From Rhizomys pruinosus (taxonomy: Eukaryota; Chordata; Mammalia; Rodentia; Spalacidae): DNA of 64,000 nt. The DNA is taken from the NCBI GenBank assembly GCA_009823505.1, contig VZQC01010581.1, positions 779,609 through 843,608 of the forward strand, written 5' to 3'. Under the pieces are notes generated by a model. It searched no databases. It worked only from the letters and a program-made list of their open reading frames with translations, and was not told the origin of the DNA. Numbering within the stretch: the first letter of the stretch is position 1; the number at the start of each line of letters is the position of its first letter. Of the stretch, positions 11,056 through 22,509 are shown piece by piece. Position numbers and translations under genes: made by a program.

Positions 11056-11372
11056 TGCCAATTACCTAGTTGTAAGTATTTCTTGTGTAGGGCCCCCTGT
11101 GCTTTTGTCCAAAGCAGTTGGGCATAATGCATATTGGAAACAACAACAACAACAACAACAACAACAGAAAGGACAGCATCAAAGAACTGACTGAAACAGT
11201 GAACTTCTGCTCAAAACAGTCAACTCCCTCATGGAGAATATTGAGAAAGACTGAGAAAGAGAAGAAAAGCATGTTTTGCAGAATGCCTGAGCTCTGGCGG
11301 GGTGGGGGAATGGGGGGGAACACGGGTCTAGATTTGTTAAAAAATAAAAATAAATTTATATGAAAAAAAAAG
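11056..11372 (+). repeat. L1 3' UTR, younger type
   Basis: The UTR contains a CAA/AAC simple repeat (11138-11166), the gagaatattgagaaagactgag block and a G-rich tract (ctctggcggggtgggggaatg), then an A-rich tail. The same 3' UTR type recurs antisense at 24720-24872 and 43745-44086. Confidence 0.85.
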
Positions 11373-11387
11373 AAAAATAATAAGATA

Positions 11388-12895
11388 GATACCTGGGAAT
11401 AAACCTAACAAAAGATACCAAAGACCTCTACAACAAAAATTTTTAACCCCTGAAGAAGAAGATTGAAAATGACATCAAAAGATGGAAAGTCCTGCCATGA
11501 TCATGGATTGGGAAAATTAATATGTAAAAATGTCCATTTTACCCAAATTGGTATACAGATTCAATGCAATTCCAATCAAAATCCACATGAGCTTCTTCAC
11601 AGACTTGGAAAAAAATTCTGTAAATTCATATGGAAAAACAAAAGACCCTGAATAGGCTACAGCAACCCTGAGTGAAAAATGCAATACAGGGAGGATTGCT
11701 CTTCCAGACTTCAAACCATATTACAGGGCCATAGACATAGACACTCTGGTACTGGCACAAAAACAGACCTGTTGACCAATGGAACAAAATTGAAGATCCA
11801 AATTTGAGCTCATACAATTTTAGCCACCTCATATTTGACAAAGGGGCAAAAAAGAAAAACCTCAGTGGAGGAGGGATAGCATCTTCAGCAAATGGTGCTG
11901 GCAAAATTGGATCACATTTGTATAAGAACAAAATTAAACCCCTACCTCTCACCCTGTACAAAAATAAACTCCAAGTGGATCAAAGATCTCAATTCAAAGC
12001 CTGAAACCCTGAAGGTGATAGAAGAAAAAGTTGGCAACAACCTACATGACATAGGCATAGGAAAAGTCTTTCTTAATCAGACAGCGGTTGCACAGGAAAT
12101 AAGGTCAACAGTCAACAAATGGGACCTTATCAAACTCAAAAGCTTCTGTACAGTGAAAGAAACAAGGAAGTGAAGAGAAAACCCACAGAGTGGGAGGAAA
12201 TCTTCACCAGTGATACATCTGACAGAGCATTAATGTCGAGAATATATAAACTTCTCAAAAAATCAAAGAAGTAAGAAAACAAATGACCTACTCAAAAGAT
12301 GGTGTAAAGAGCTGAACAGAGACTTCACCAGTGAGGAACTAAAGATGGCTGAGAAACATCTTAAAAAGTGTTCAACATCATTAATAATTGAGGAAATGCA
12401 AATTAAACCCACAATCAGATACCATCTCACACCGATATGACTAGCTAAGATCAAGAAAACAAAAAGACACCAAATGCTGGAGAGGTTGTGGATAAGGGAA
12501 ACACTCATCCACTGCTGGTAGGAATGTAAACTTGTACAACCATTATGTAAAGCAGTGTGGAGAACCCTTAAAAGACTCAAAATGAGCCTGCCACCTGACT
12601 CAGTCATACCACTCCTGGGTATATACCCAAAAGACTCATCTTACTGCCAAGATACATGCACATCCATGTTTATCGCAGCTCTCTTCACAATAGTGAAGAG
12701 CTAGAACCAACCCAAATGTCCCTCAGCAGATGAGTGGATGAGAAAAATGTGGTACCTCTACATAATGGAGTACTATTATTCAGCAGTAAAGAAAGATGAC
12801 ATCATGAACTTTTGCAGTTAAATGGATGGAGCTCCAAGTCATTATGCTAAGTGAAGTAACACAGTCCCAGAAAAACAAAAGGCAAATTGTTTCCC
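11388..12895 (+). pseudogene. Older L1 ORF2, C-terminal part resumed
   Basis: This continues the older ORF2 from the point interrupted at 9715, beginning with the YLGINLTKDTKDL region and running through the cysteine-rich end (about 12470-12530). Frameshifts and stops are frequent, and the Cys/His segment is degraded. It is clearly more decayed than the nested copy at 9716-11055. Confidence 0.85.
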
Positions 12896-13290
12896 TCATT
12901 TGTGGATGCTAACAGCAAATTCCCCAGATGCAAGGCAAGCTGAACAACATTATTATTATATTTCTGGTTATCTGAAAGCAACTGTGTTGTTATAATGTAT
13001 ACCTCTCAATGGACTCTAGAATCCACCCACTGCTTATTTTTAGACTCTGTAATTACTGTATATGGGTGGAGAATATGTATCCACATTTTAGAGTAATATA
13101 AAATTAATGGAGGAAAATGTGAATTCCTAAGCATAAAAAAAGATGGAAAGAAAGATGCAAGACAGTTATAGCAGAATGCATGATCTGAGGTGGGGTGGGG
13201 GAAAGGGAAAAGGGAATATGCCTAACCTGAATAAAAAATGATGTCTGAAATACACAAAACATCAATAAAAGCAATAAAAAGAGAGGAGGG
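12896..13290 (+). repeat. L1 3' UTR, older type
   Basis: This 3' UTR has an AT-rich middle, then a G-rich tract (gaggtggggtgggggaaaggg) and an ending with aatacacaaaacatcaataaaa. The same ending occurs at 24163-24305. It differs from the younger 3' UTR at 11056-11372, so the host and nested L1 belong to different subfamilies. Confidence 0.75.
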
Positions 13291-13920
13291 AGCAGCTGTC
13301 AGATGCTTATGATAGGTCAGTAACACAGGGGCTGCCCAGGTTCTGAGATCAACAGTGTTGATGCCTTCGGAGATGTAAACATGAGTTTTTTGGTGGAGTG
13401 GTAGAGGCAGAACTATTTGAGGTCAGTTGAGAAGAAAGGAGAAAAGCAGACAGAGCCTTGGTATGAGGAAGCAGGGCTTCCATACAAATGCCACAAATGC
13501 CACTTCTCAAACAACAGACATCTATGATGTCATAGTTCCTATGGCTGGAAGTCAAAATTTAAGTAGAGTTCACTGACTCTGGGAGCTGTGGTGGAGAATG
13601 GTCTTCACATCTCTCTTGGTATCTGGGGTTTGCAGACACCGTGGAGACCACTGACTCCTACTGCACCACGTTGATGTATGCCTTCGTCTATTTTGGCATT
13701 CTCTCTCTATGTGTTTCCAAATCCCCATCTGCCCTTCAGTTCTTTTTGATTAAATGTATTCCTTGTGCATGGAACTATGTTACCTAAGGAGATTTTCATA
13801 TAAGTATATGTTGTGTATGTTGTATGGTGAGGATGTGCCCTCCCAATACCCCCTGCTTTCCCTCTCCTCTCCACCTCCTGTTAGCTCCCTTAGTTCCCTT
13901 GACAGTTTTACTTTTAGTTT
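13291..13920. other. Single-copy stretch, no gene recognised
   Basis: I see no recognisable gene or repeat. Open stretches are short and without known motifs. Confidence 0.5.
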
Positions 13921-13923
13921 CCC

Positions 13924-13933
13924 TGTCTCTCTC

Positions 13934-13988
<55 letters not shown>
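13924..13988. repeat. Compound (TC)n(TCTG)n(AC)n microsatellite
   Basis: Adjacent TC, TCTG and CA tracts form one compound locus of about 65 bp. Confidence 0.95.
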
Positions 13989-14109
13989 TACAGATACATG
14001 TTTTATGTATATTTACAAAACTTAGGAACTATATATGAAAAAAAATATTTGTCTTTCTGATACTTGCAAGATGTCTTAGAGTGGGTGAAGTCATTGTTAT
14101 CTAAAGAAA

Positions 14110-14500
14110 CACAACTGATAAAAGGAACACACACAGAGAAAGAGAGAGAGAGAGAAAGGAGAGAGGAAAGAGAGAGAGAGAAATATAATATGGATTTATT
14201 AGTTTAGCTTACAGGATAGAGTTGGAGTAGTTCAACAAAGGCTGTACCACAGTGGAGAGGCTCAGGTTTCGGTGTAAACAGACAAGCAGATAATTTAGCA
14301 CAGTGTAGCCTTTAACTGCAAGGATGTAGGAGATAGGAAGCTTTGTCAAGGGATGAGGTGTGAAATGGCTTGATAGGATCATTGACTGCAGAAGTATGGT
14401 AGCCTGGCTTTTGCTAAATACCTGAATTGAAGTCAGTGGCTTGTGTCAGCACTTGTTAACTATGTGAGTTATGGTACAGAGTATGCGCAGAATTGGATTT
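14110..14500. repeat. Probable old interspersed repeat with GA-rich insert
   Basis: A GA-rich tract (14134-14182) is followed by tggatttattagtttagctt, a wording typical of old rodent dispersed repeats that begin with a gtttattagcttac-like segment. I cannot name the family. No coding potential is evident. Confidence 0.35.
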
Positions 14501-14590
14501 AATGAAGGGTCCTTTGCCAGGTGAATGGCAGAGTGAGAGATGCAAAGGACTATGTAAGGGATTGAGTAAAGGAAGGAACATTGAACCAAG

Positions 14591-14845
14591 TTGGGGAAGG
14601 AAGGGAGAGAGGAAGGGAGGGAGGAAGGAAGGAAGGGAGGAAGGAAGGGAGGAAAGAAGAAAGGAAGGAAGGGAGAAAGGGAGGGAGGAAGGATGGGAAG
14701 AAGGGAGGGAAGAAGGGAGGAAGGGAGAAAGGAAGGGAGGAATGAGGGAGGAAGGGAAGGTGGAAGGGAGTGAGGAAGGGAGTGAGGAAGGGAGTGAGGA
14801 AGGGAGGGAGGAATGGAGGGAGAAAGGGAGGGAAGAAGGAAGGGC
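14591..14845. repeat. (GGAA)n purine-rich simple repeat
   Basis: About 255 bp of GGAA/GGGA/GAAG units with almost no pyrimidines on the plus strand. The long open frames on both strands are by-products of the repeat (Glu/Gly/Lys/Arg one way, Pro/Ser/Leu the other). They are not genes. Confidence 0.95.
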
Positions 14846-15609
14846 ATCTGGGGATCAGGTGGTGACACTGGGGTGGATCAGTGGGCTGAAATTCTTAGCA
14901 TGGTTAAGGGCTTCTGAGAACTGAGCTATTGTGATGTTACTGAAAGATCACAGTTCTCACATGTTCAGGATTTCAAACATCTGAGTAACAGTGATGGTAC
15001 TTACACGACCTACTAGAATCTTGTTGGCCCCGATGTGTGCCACTTTGCTCTGCCACATGCTCCCCACCCTAATGCCTCATCACAGTGGAGCCCAGAAACC
15101 ATGTAGCCAAGTGATCAAGGACTGGCACCTTTGAAATTGTGAATAAAAAGAAATCTTTCCTCCTCTTTTGGGATAAGTTTTTAAATTGAATTTTTGTGTA
15201 TTTCACACATTACATCTTGTTCTTAATGACCTTTGTATCCATTTCTTCATTGGCACACTCCCACAGCACCCCTCCTCTGTAGTTCATGCATTCTGTCATT
15301 TGTGTTAAGGCCTACTGTGCCAAATTAATCTACCTGGCCATTCCTCAGTGCAAGTTCATCCACTGAGGTCATTGGCCTATCCAGAATCCTTCACTTTAAG
15401 GAGGCCAGTTCTTCCTCACCCAACTGTAATCAGCTGCCAATAATTCTTCAGCTAAGATTGGGTTCTACTGCCCATTTCTGCAGTACCATGCTGGTTTCCT
15501 TTTGTTTGGTTGAGCTTGGATTGGTTTTGTGCATGCTGATACCAATGCTGTAGATTCATATGAGCAGGGTCCCAGGAGCTTGTAGAATTCTATTTCCATA
15601 TGTTATTTG

Positions 15610-15793
15610 TATTAGTCACTTTTCTGTTGCTGTAAAAAAACCACCATGACCAAGGCAACTTATAAAAGGAAGAGTTTATTTGAGCTTATGATTGATGGTT
15701 CCAGGGAATTAGAGTCCATTGTGGTGGGAGGCATGGTGGCCCGGGGCTGGAGCAGAAAGCTGAAGTTCACATCTTGCAATGAGTACAGGAAGT

Positions 15794-15842
<49 letters not shown>

Positions 15843-15868
15843 CACATCTTGCAATGAGTACAGGAAGT

Positions 15869-15917
<49 letters not shown>

Positions 15918-15943
15918 CACATCTTGCAATGAGTACAGGAAGT

Positions 15944-15999
<56 letters not shown>

Positions 16000-16060
16000 G
16001 AGACTACAAGGCTTGTTAAAGGGGACACTCATTCAAACCACCACAGTTTTGCATCACCTC
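15610..16060 (+). mobile_element. URR1-like nonautonomous DNA repeat with expanded GA tracts
   Basis: The opening ttagtcacttttctgttgct, then caccatgaccaaggcaactt and a tttatttgagctta block, are characteristic of a common rodent repeat I believe is URR1 (nonautonomous hAT). It interrupts the Lx 3' UTR. Its interior has expanded into three repeats, each a 28-bp unit plus a GA tract (15764-15996). Confidence 0.55.
15764..15996. repeat. Composite tandem repeat: 28-bp unit plus (GA)n, three copies
   Basis: Three copies of a unit built around acatcttgcaatgagtacag, each ending in gaagtc and then 40-60 bp of GA. Spacing is about 70-80 bp. The long open frames on both strands are repeat by-products. 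Confidence 0.95.
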
Positions 16061-16686
16061 CCTGGCTCTTCCAGTCTTTCCGTCCCCTCTTCCACAATTG
16101 TTCCTGAGTCCTGGGTGAGTGAAGCTGAATATAGGAGACCTGACCACGGACCCACACTCTGTAGACTCCTAATCTCCATAGTTTGGGCATTTATGACCTT
16201 TAGAGTTCCTGGCTCCCTGTTGCATGAGGGAGCTTCCTTAATGAGAGTAAAGAGGGTAATTAGTGTCTTCTTGGCCCCTCATTCTATGTTGCATGAGCCT
16301 TAGGTGTAGAAGTTGCATTGTAGATGTGCTACTTAGGCTTGGGTAATTCAGAGACACTGTGTGACCATTTGTGGGACTCTGTCTCCATTTGGTGTAAAAG
16401 AAGCTTCTTTATTGAGTGGTGTCTGGGATATTTGTCTGTAAATATAAGGATGTATATTTTACACTTAGTAAGAAGTTACCTTAGCCTAGGGATGTGACAG
16501 CCTTAAGAATTTTTCTAAGATCTATGATGTTTCCAGTCATGTATATCTGGCTATGTTTATAGTACCATACACGAGTTTCCTCCAGTTGAGTGGGCTTTAA
16601 GTCCAGTTAGTTAGCCTTCGATTGCTCCCATCTTTCCTTCTTTAACACCTTACTTCAGGTGTCACAGTTACAAAATGTCTGGGTCT

Positions 16687-16702
16687 CAAAGTAGGATTGG
16701 AG
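16687..16702 (+). other. Target-site duplication, 5' side of L1
   Basis: The 16-mer caaagtaggattggag is repeated exactly at 24343-24358. The two copies bracket the L1 whose promoter begins at 16703. Confidence 0.85.
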
Positions 16703-17324
16703 GGGGTTCCTGTGTCAGGGTGCAGGAGCAGCCCGCCACTGCTCCAGGCAGGTAAAAACTTTGAGCATTGACCCACGGGGTGCTGGAAAATTGATTTGCT
16801 GAGTTGTGGCAGAGGGGCCAGTGGCTGGCAGATCTAGATTGGACCCCTAAGTCCAGGCAGAGGGTGGCTACCTGGCTGGGTGGCCCTGGCCCCTAGTAGG
16901 TGGAAGTGGGAAGTAGTCCTGGGATTGGGGGCCTGGCTCAGGGCCATAGTGGGGTCCTGTGTCAGGGCTCAGGAGCAGCCTGCCACTGCTTCAGGCAGGT
17001 ACCGGGGCACAGACTAAGTCAGGAATACCCCACCCCCAACAACTGGAATTGAGGAGAGAGTATCCAGTGGATTAAGAGAACCTTCAGAACGGGAAAGGAA
17101 GAGACTTCCAATATCCAACATATAAACAAAAGTGAAAGCCTGAAACCTAGACAAGTCAACACTCCATAAACAAGGAGGAGGGAAGAAAGAAAGGAAAAAA
17201 AATAGCATCAGAAGGAGGCAAGCAAAATAAAACAAGCTTTCAGCCTTCAACACACTGAAAAGGCATTTGAGATTTGAATCACAAAAGGGAAACCCACATG
17301 CCAGGGACATGATGAAGGGACAAC
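16703..17324 (+). promoter_or_regulatory. L1 5' UTR, monomer type 2
   Basis: The block beginning tcctgtgtcaggg occurs at 16708 and again at 16955, giving a repeat spacing of 247 bp; both copies continue as aggagcagcc(c/t)gccactgct. A non-repeated leader follows to the ORF1 start at 17325. The monomer differs in sequence and length from those at 371-1030 and at 57725-57960. Confidence 0.75.
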
Positions 17325-18401
17325 ATGGGAAAGGTGCAGGATAATTCTGCACCAAACTCTACCAACCCAGTAGGAGATAGCTACAATTGGATCCCCCTAG
17401 AGGTGACCCCAGAAACAGACCTTAGAGGAATAATTGCAGACCTATGCAGAGAAATTAAAGAACATAAAGAAGAATTCAGAGAAGTAAAGAGAGAGATTGA
17501 CAAACCCCAGAAAGAACTAGAGAGAGAAAAAAACAAACACCTTAAGGAAGTAGAAACACTGAAAAAGGAAGCCAACCAACGAAGTAAGGAGTACCAAGAA
17601 GAGATTGAGAAACTCAAAAAGGAAATGGATATATTAAAGAAATCACAGGATGAAATGAAAAAGGAAATAGAACACTCATCTAACCAGGAAGAAAGGAAAG
17701 GAAAAAGCCTCAGAAATAGAATGGAGGAAGCAGAACAAAGAATACCAGATCTGGAAGATAACACAGAGCAACTAAAAAACTCAAATAAAGATTATGAAAA
17801 ATTAAAAAATACACAAAAGTGGAACAACCAGGAAATATGGGACACAATGAAAAGATCAAACCTCCACATCATAGGAATAGAGGAAGGAGAAGAATCTCAA
17901 GAGAATAGTATGGATCAGATCTTCAACAGAATAATAGATGAAAACTTCCCCAAACTAAAAATAGACAAACCCATTCAAATACAAGAAGCACACAGGACTC
18001 CAAATAGACAAGATCAGAAAAGAAACTCCCCATGCCACATCATAGTCAAAATGCTAGATGCCCAAAACAAATATAAAATTCTGAAGGCCACAAAAGAAAA
18101 ACAAGTCACATACAAAGGGAAACCCATCAGAATTACAACTGACTTCTTGGCAAAAACCATGAAAGCAAGAAGAACATGGAGCAAAGCATTTCCAGTGTTA
18201 AAGGACTATGGATGCCAACCCAGAATACTTTACCCAGCAAAAATGTCGATTACAGTTGAAGGAGAGAGAAAAATCTTCCAAGACATAAAGAAGATGATAG
18301 AATACATGTCCGGAAAACCAACTCTCCAGAAAATACTTGAAGCAATTCAAAGGGAAGAAGAGAGGAGCAACTATCCTCAAGCACCTAGGAAAAGAAACTA
18401 A
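17325..18401 (+). CDS. L1 ORF1 protein, intact, 358 aa
   Basis: L1 ORF1 protein is a trimeric RNA-binding protein and nucleic-acid chaperone that packages L1 RNA into cytoplasmic particles needed for retrotransposition. The frame is unbroken from the start (MGKVQDNSAPNSTNPV) to its stop; 358 aa is close to the family's usual length. Residues about 40-150 are a long Lys/Glu-rich heptad region, consistent with the coiled coil. The RRM follows (about 155-250, with LHIIGIEEGEE near residue 184). The C-terminal domain follows (about 255-350), with the basic KARRTWSKAFPVL segment and the YPAKMSITVEGE motif. The start matches the N-terminus of the antisense copy at 57540. Intactness implies a recent insertion, although the ORF2 beside it is broken as sequenced. 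Confidence 0.95.
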   Translation: MGKVQDNSAPNSTNPVGDSYNWIPLEVTPETDLRGIIADLCREIKEHKEEFREVKREIDKPQKELEREKNKHLKEVETLKKEANQRSKEYQEEIEKLKKEMDILKKSQDEMKKEIEHSSNQEERKGKSLRNRMEEAEQRIPDLEDNTEQLKNSNKDYEKLKNTQKWNNQEIWDTMKRSNLHIIGIEEGEESQENSMDQIFNRIIDENFPKLKIDKPIQIQEAHRTPNRQDQKRNSPCHIIVKMLDAQNKYKILKATKEKQVTYKGKPIRITTDFLAKTMKARRTWSKAFPVLKDYGCQPRILYPAKMSITVEGERKIFQDIKKMIEYMSGKPTLQKILEAIQREEERSNYPQAPRKRN

Positions 18402-18445
18402 TAAAAATATAAACTTAGAAGTAGAATCAGAGACTAAAAGTCCAA

Positions 18446-19404
18446 ATGGATAATAAGGCGAAAGGAAACAACATCCATCTTTCAATTATAACCTTAAATA
18501 TTAATGGGCTGAACTCCCCAATCAAAAGGCATAGACTGGGAGAATGGATTAGGAAACAAAACCCAAATATATGCTGTCTACAAGAAAACCATGTCCAATT
18601 TAAGGATCAGGGCACCAACTTAAGGTTGAAGGGATGGAAAAGAAAAGTATTCCAAGCAAATGGTACCAAAAGAGACAAACAGGTGTTGCTGTTCTAATAT
18701 CAGACAAAATTAACTTCAAAACAAAAGAAATCAAAAGGAGGCAAAAGGGGCCATACATCTTCTTATTAAAGGAACACATTGACGATGAAGATCTCACAAT
18801 CATGGACTACATTATGCACCAAAGCTGGGCACCAAAACTTTGTAAAGAAAATTCTTCAGGATCTCAAGGCTCGATAACCCCGCAGCACAATAGTAGTAGG
18901 GGACTTCAATACCCACATACTAAGTCATTTGAAGAAAGTCAACCATGATCCAAAGGACTAAACAGACTCACTCTGAAACTGAAGTGATACAATACCCAAA
19001 TGGACCTCACAGACATTATTGAATATTCCACCAACAAACACAGAGATACATCTTCTACTCAGCACCCCACGGAACTTCTCCAAAAAGACCATCTACTGGG
19101 ACACAGGGGAAAAAAAAACTCAACAAAATACAAAAGATTTGAAATAATCTCATGCATTCTATCAGAGCACATGCAACAAAACTCAATATCAACACTAGGA
19201 TATACCCTACAACACTTACGAGACACATTGGAGACTAAACAACAATACTCTTGAATAATGAATGGGTCAAGGAAGAAATAAAGAAAGAAGAAATAAAAAA
19301 CATTCCTGGAACTGAATGACAATGATAATAACAATGCAGCAAAACCTATGGGACACTTTAAAAGCAGTCCTAAGAGGCAAGGTTTATAGCTCTAAATTGC
19401 TCAT

Positions 19405-19435
<31 letters not shown>

Positions 19436-20597
19436 CAGAAGAAAGAGCAACTGAATTATCTAACACTACAGCTAAAAGTAACTTGAGAGACAACACACAA
19501 ATGAACCACAAATGCAGCAGGACAAGAGAAATAACGAAAAATCAGAAGCAGATAGCAGATCAATGAAATAGAACAAAGAAACATAAAACCATACAAACAA
19601 AAACATGAATCCAAAACTGGTTCTTTGAGAGAATAAACAGAATAAGCAGACTCTAGCCCAGTTAAACCAAAAGAAAGAAGGAAGAAAAATCAAAAAAAAT
19701 GAAAGGGGAAATATCACAACACAGACAATGAAAAGATCCAACAACCATACGCATTACTTTAAAACCTATACTCTACTAAGTTTGAAAACTAGAAGAAACG
19801 ATGAATATCTTGAAAATCCTGGGAATCACCACAAAGCTCAACCAAGAAGAGATCGGACAGCTTAAACTAGACCCAACCTAATATATGAAGAAATTGAGAT
19901 AATAATAAGCAGCCTCCCAACCAAATAATGCCCAGGCCGACCGATGGTTTCACAGACAGAATTCTATAAATATTTCAAAAAGAGTTACAACCATTACTAC
20001 TCAAGTTGTTTAGAAGGATACAAATGGAGGGAGTTCTCCCAGATTCCTTCTATGAAGCCAGATTCACCTAATACCCAAACCAGGCAAGTGCACCAAAAGA
20101 GAGAACTATAGACCCATCTCTCTAATGAACACAGCTCGCCAAAATTCTAAACAGGATCACTGGCAAATTGCATACAGACCCACATCAAGAAGATCATCAC
20201 CATGACCAAGTCAGATTCATACCATGAGATGCAGGGAGGGTTCAACATAGAAAATCAATAAACATTCATCAAGCATATAAATGGACTTGAAAGACAAAAA
20301 AACAAACCATCATCTCAATTGATGCAGAGAAAAGCCTTTGACAAAATCCGCATCCCTTCATTATTAACAGTCCTAGAGGGAATTGGATTGGAGGGATCAT
20401 TTCCTAATGTATCAAAGCCATATACAGGAAACCCACGGCCAATATCATCCTAAATGGGGAAACGACAGAAGCATTCCCTTTAAGGGTAGGAACTCAGAAA
20501 GGCTGCCCCCTGTCACCACTCCTTTTCATATAGTGCTTGAAAACCCCCTGCTAGGGCAATAAGGCAAGAAAAGGAAATTAAGGAGTTACTAATCTGG

Positions 20598-20631
<34 letters not shown>

Positions 20632-22360
20632 TTGCTGATGATATGATTTCTACTTAGGATGCTAAAACTCCACAGAAATCCTAGAACTATTAAACTTCGT
20701 AAAGTGGCAGGCAGGATACAAAAATAAATCTAGAAAATCGTAGCCTTCTCTACCCCCCAACAGTAGGCAACTGAAGAAGGAATACAAGGAGAACTTCCCA
20801 ACACAGTAGCCTCAAATACCATAATAAATCTAGGAACAACAACCTAACCAAAGACACCCAAGGATCTCTACAACAAAAATTTTTAACCTCTTGAAGAACA
20901 GGAAATTGAAGACATCAGAAGTGGACAAACCTTCCCCATGCTCATGGATGTTGGAAAATAACAATATAGTAAAAATGTCCATTCTCTCCTAAACTGTATA
21001 CAGATTTAATGCAATCCCAATCAAAATCCCCAAGGCTTTCTTCACAGGTTTGGAAAAAAAAAACCTCCAATTTTCGTTTGGAAAACAAAAGATCCCAAAA
21101 TAGCCAAAGTAATTCTGGGCGAAAAGAGCAATACAGGGAGGATCGCTCTTACCAGTCATCAAACTATACTACAGGGCTATAGTCATAAAAAACGCTTGGT
21201 ACTGGCACAAAAACACGACCAGTTTGACCATGGAATAAACTGAAGATCCAAACCTGAGCACATACAATTTCAGCCTCCTCCTATTTGACAAGGGGCCAAG
21301 AAGACCCATGGAGGAAAGACAGCCATCTTCAACAAGGGTGTTGGCAAAACTGGATCACCTACCTGTAGAAGAATGAAATTAAAAAACCCCTTCCTCTCAC
21401 CCTGTACAAAAGTCAATTCCAAATGGATCAAAGACCTCAACGTGAAAATCCAAAAACTCTGGAGGTGATAGAAGAAGAAACTTGGCAGCAGATACCAAGA
21501 CGTAGGTGTAGGGAAAGACTTCTTAAATCAGACAGCAGCTGCCACAAGAAATAGATCGTCAATTGACAAATGGGACCTCATTAAACTCAAAAGCTTCTGT
21601 ACATCAAAGGAAACAATAAAGGAAGTGGAAGAGAAAACCCACAGAGTGGGAGGAAAACCTTCACAGCAGATACATCTGACAAAGCATTAATATCCAGAGT
21701 ATACAAGCTACTCAAAAAACAAAGAGAAGAAGAAGAATTGAACCACTCAAAAGATGGAGAAAGATCTGAATAGAGACTTCACGAGGAGGAATTAGAGATG
21801 GCTGAGAAAAGAAACACTAAAAAAGTGTTCAAACATTGCTAATAATTAAGGAAATGCAAATTAAAAAAAACCACTTTAAGATACATCTTACTCCATAAGA
21901 CTGGCCTAGGATCAGGAAAACAAAATGATGCCAAGTGTGGAGAGGTTCTGGGGAAAGGGGAACACTCATTCAATGCTGTGGGAATGTAAACTTGTACAGC
22001 CAACTATGGAAAGCAGTGTGGAGAATCCCTTAGAAACTCAAAATTGAGGTCTGCCATTTGACCCCAGTCATACCACTCTGGGTATATACCCACAAGACTC
22101 ATCTTATCTGCAGAGATACATTCACACTATATTTATTGCAGGCTCTGTTCACAATAGCAAAAAACGCTGGAACCAACCCAATGCCCCTCAACTAACAAGT
22201 GGATAGAGAAAATGTGGAACATGTACACAATGGAATTCTATGTAGCGGTAAAGAATAAAACAAACATCATCATTGAACTTTGGAGGTAAATGGACGAGCT
22301 AGAAGACATCACGTTAATGAAGTAACACAGTCCCAGAAAACAAACGCCAAATGGTATCTC
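18446..22360 (+). pseudogene. L1 ORF2 (endonuclease-RT), disrupted by many indels
   Basis: ORF2 begins at 18446, 44 bp after ORF1, with endonuclease motifs LNINGLNSPIKRHRL and CLQENH. The frame shifts at about 18690 and then every 50-200 bp. RT sequence is still readable in pieces, including FADDM at about 20628. The endonuclease SDH motif appears as SEH at about 19165. The cysteine-rich end (about 21935-21990) is frameshifted. Damage is mostly single-base insertions, deletions and stretched homopolymers (19411-19435, 20600-20624), with few substitutions. That contrasts with the flawless ORF1 and suggests sequencing error as much as decay. Confidence 0.85.
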
Positions 22361-22509
22361 TCATATGTGGATGCTATTACCAATAACCCAGTTATAATTT
22401 TTTTTGTGGAGAGGGATGCATATTAAAGAACAACAAAGAAAGATTGACACAGAAGCTTTGAAATGGTTGACTCGGGAGGGTGGGAGGGGCCGTGTGAGGG
22501 ACACGGTTG
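22361..22509 (+). repeat. L1 3' UTR start
   Basis: After the ORF2 end, tgtggatgctattaccaat and a gaggagggtggg-type tract match the beginning of the younger L1 3' UTR at 11050-11310, with indels. L1 similarity is then lost. Confidence 0.6.

Larger units (their letters stand above)
9716..11372 (+). mobile_element. Younger 5'-truncated L1 nested in older L1
   Basis: The segment starts mid-ORF2 and ends with an L1 3' UTR and an A-rich tail. It is flanked by the 15-bp direct repeat aaaaataataagata (9701-9715 and 11373-11387). Removing it rejoins the older ORF2 in register around the SKIIRYLGINLTK motif, apart from a 4-bp slip (gata). Its coding portion is much better preserved than the surrounding L1, and its 3' UTR differs from that of the host element. 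Confidence 0.85.
15180..16702 (-). repeat. Old L1 (Lx-type) 3' UTR, antisense
   Basis: This shares a collinear series of blocks with 27590-28345 and 28596-29697, including tgagtcctgggtgagtg, ttgcatgagggagcttc and the gtccagttagttagcc region (ttaaatccaattataa at 29526). The order and wording fit the long 3' UTR of old rodent L1 (Lx) read antisense. It is split by a URR1-like repeat (15610-16060) and ends at the L1 insertion site at 16702. Confidence 0.6.

Noticed and set aside
14446..14924. Long open frames on both strands (Pro/Ser/Leu-rich and Glu/Gly/Lys-rich)
   Set aside because: They are the two readings of a GGAA simple repeat, with no start context, motif or conservation signal.
15646..16303. 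Overlapping open frames of 107-174 codons on both strands
   Set aside because: They consist of Arg-Glu or Ser-Leu runs encoded by GA tracts within a composite tandem repeat.
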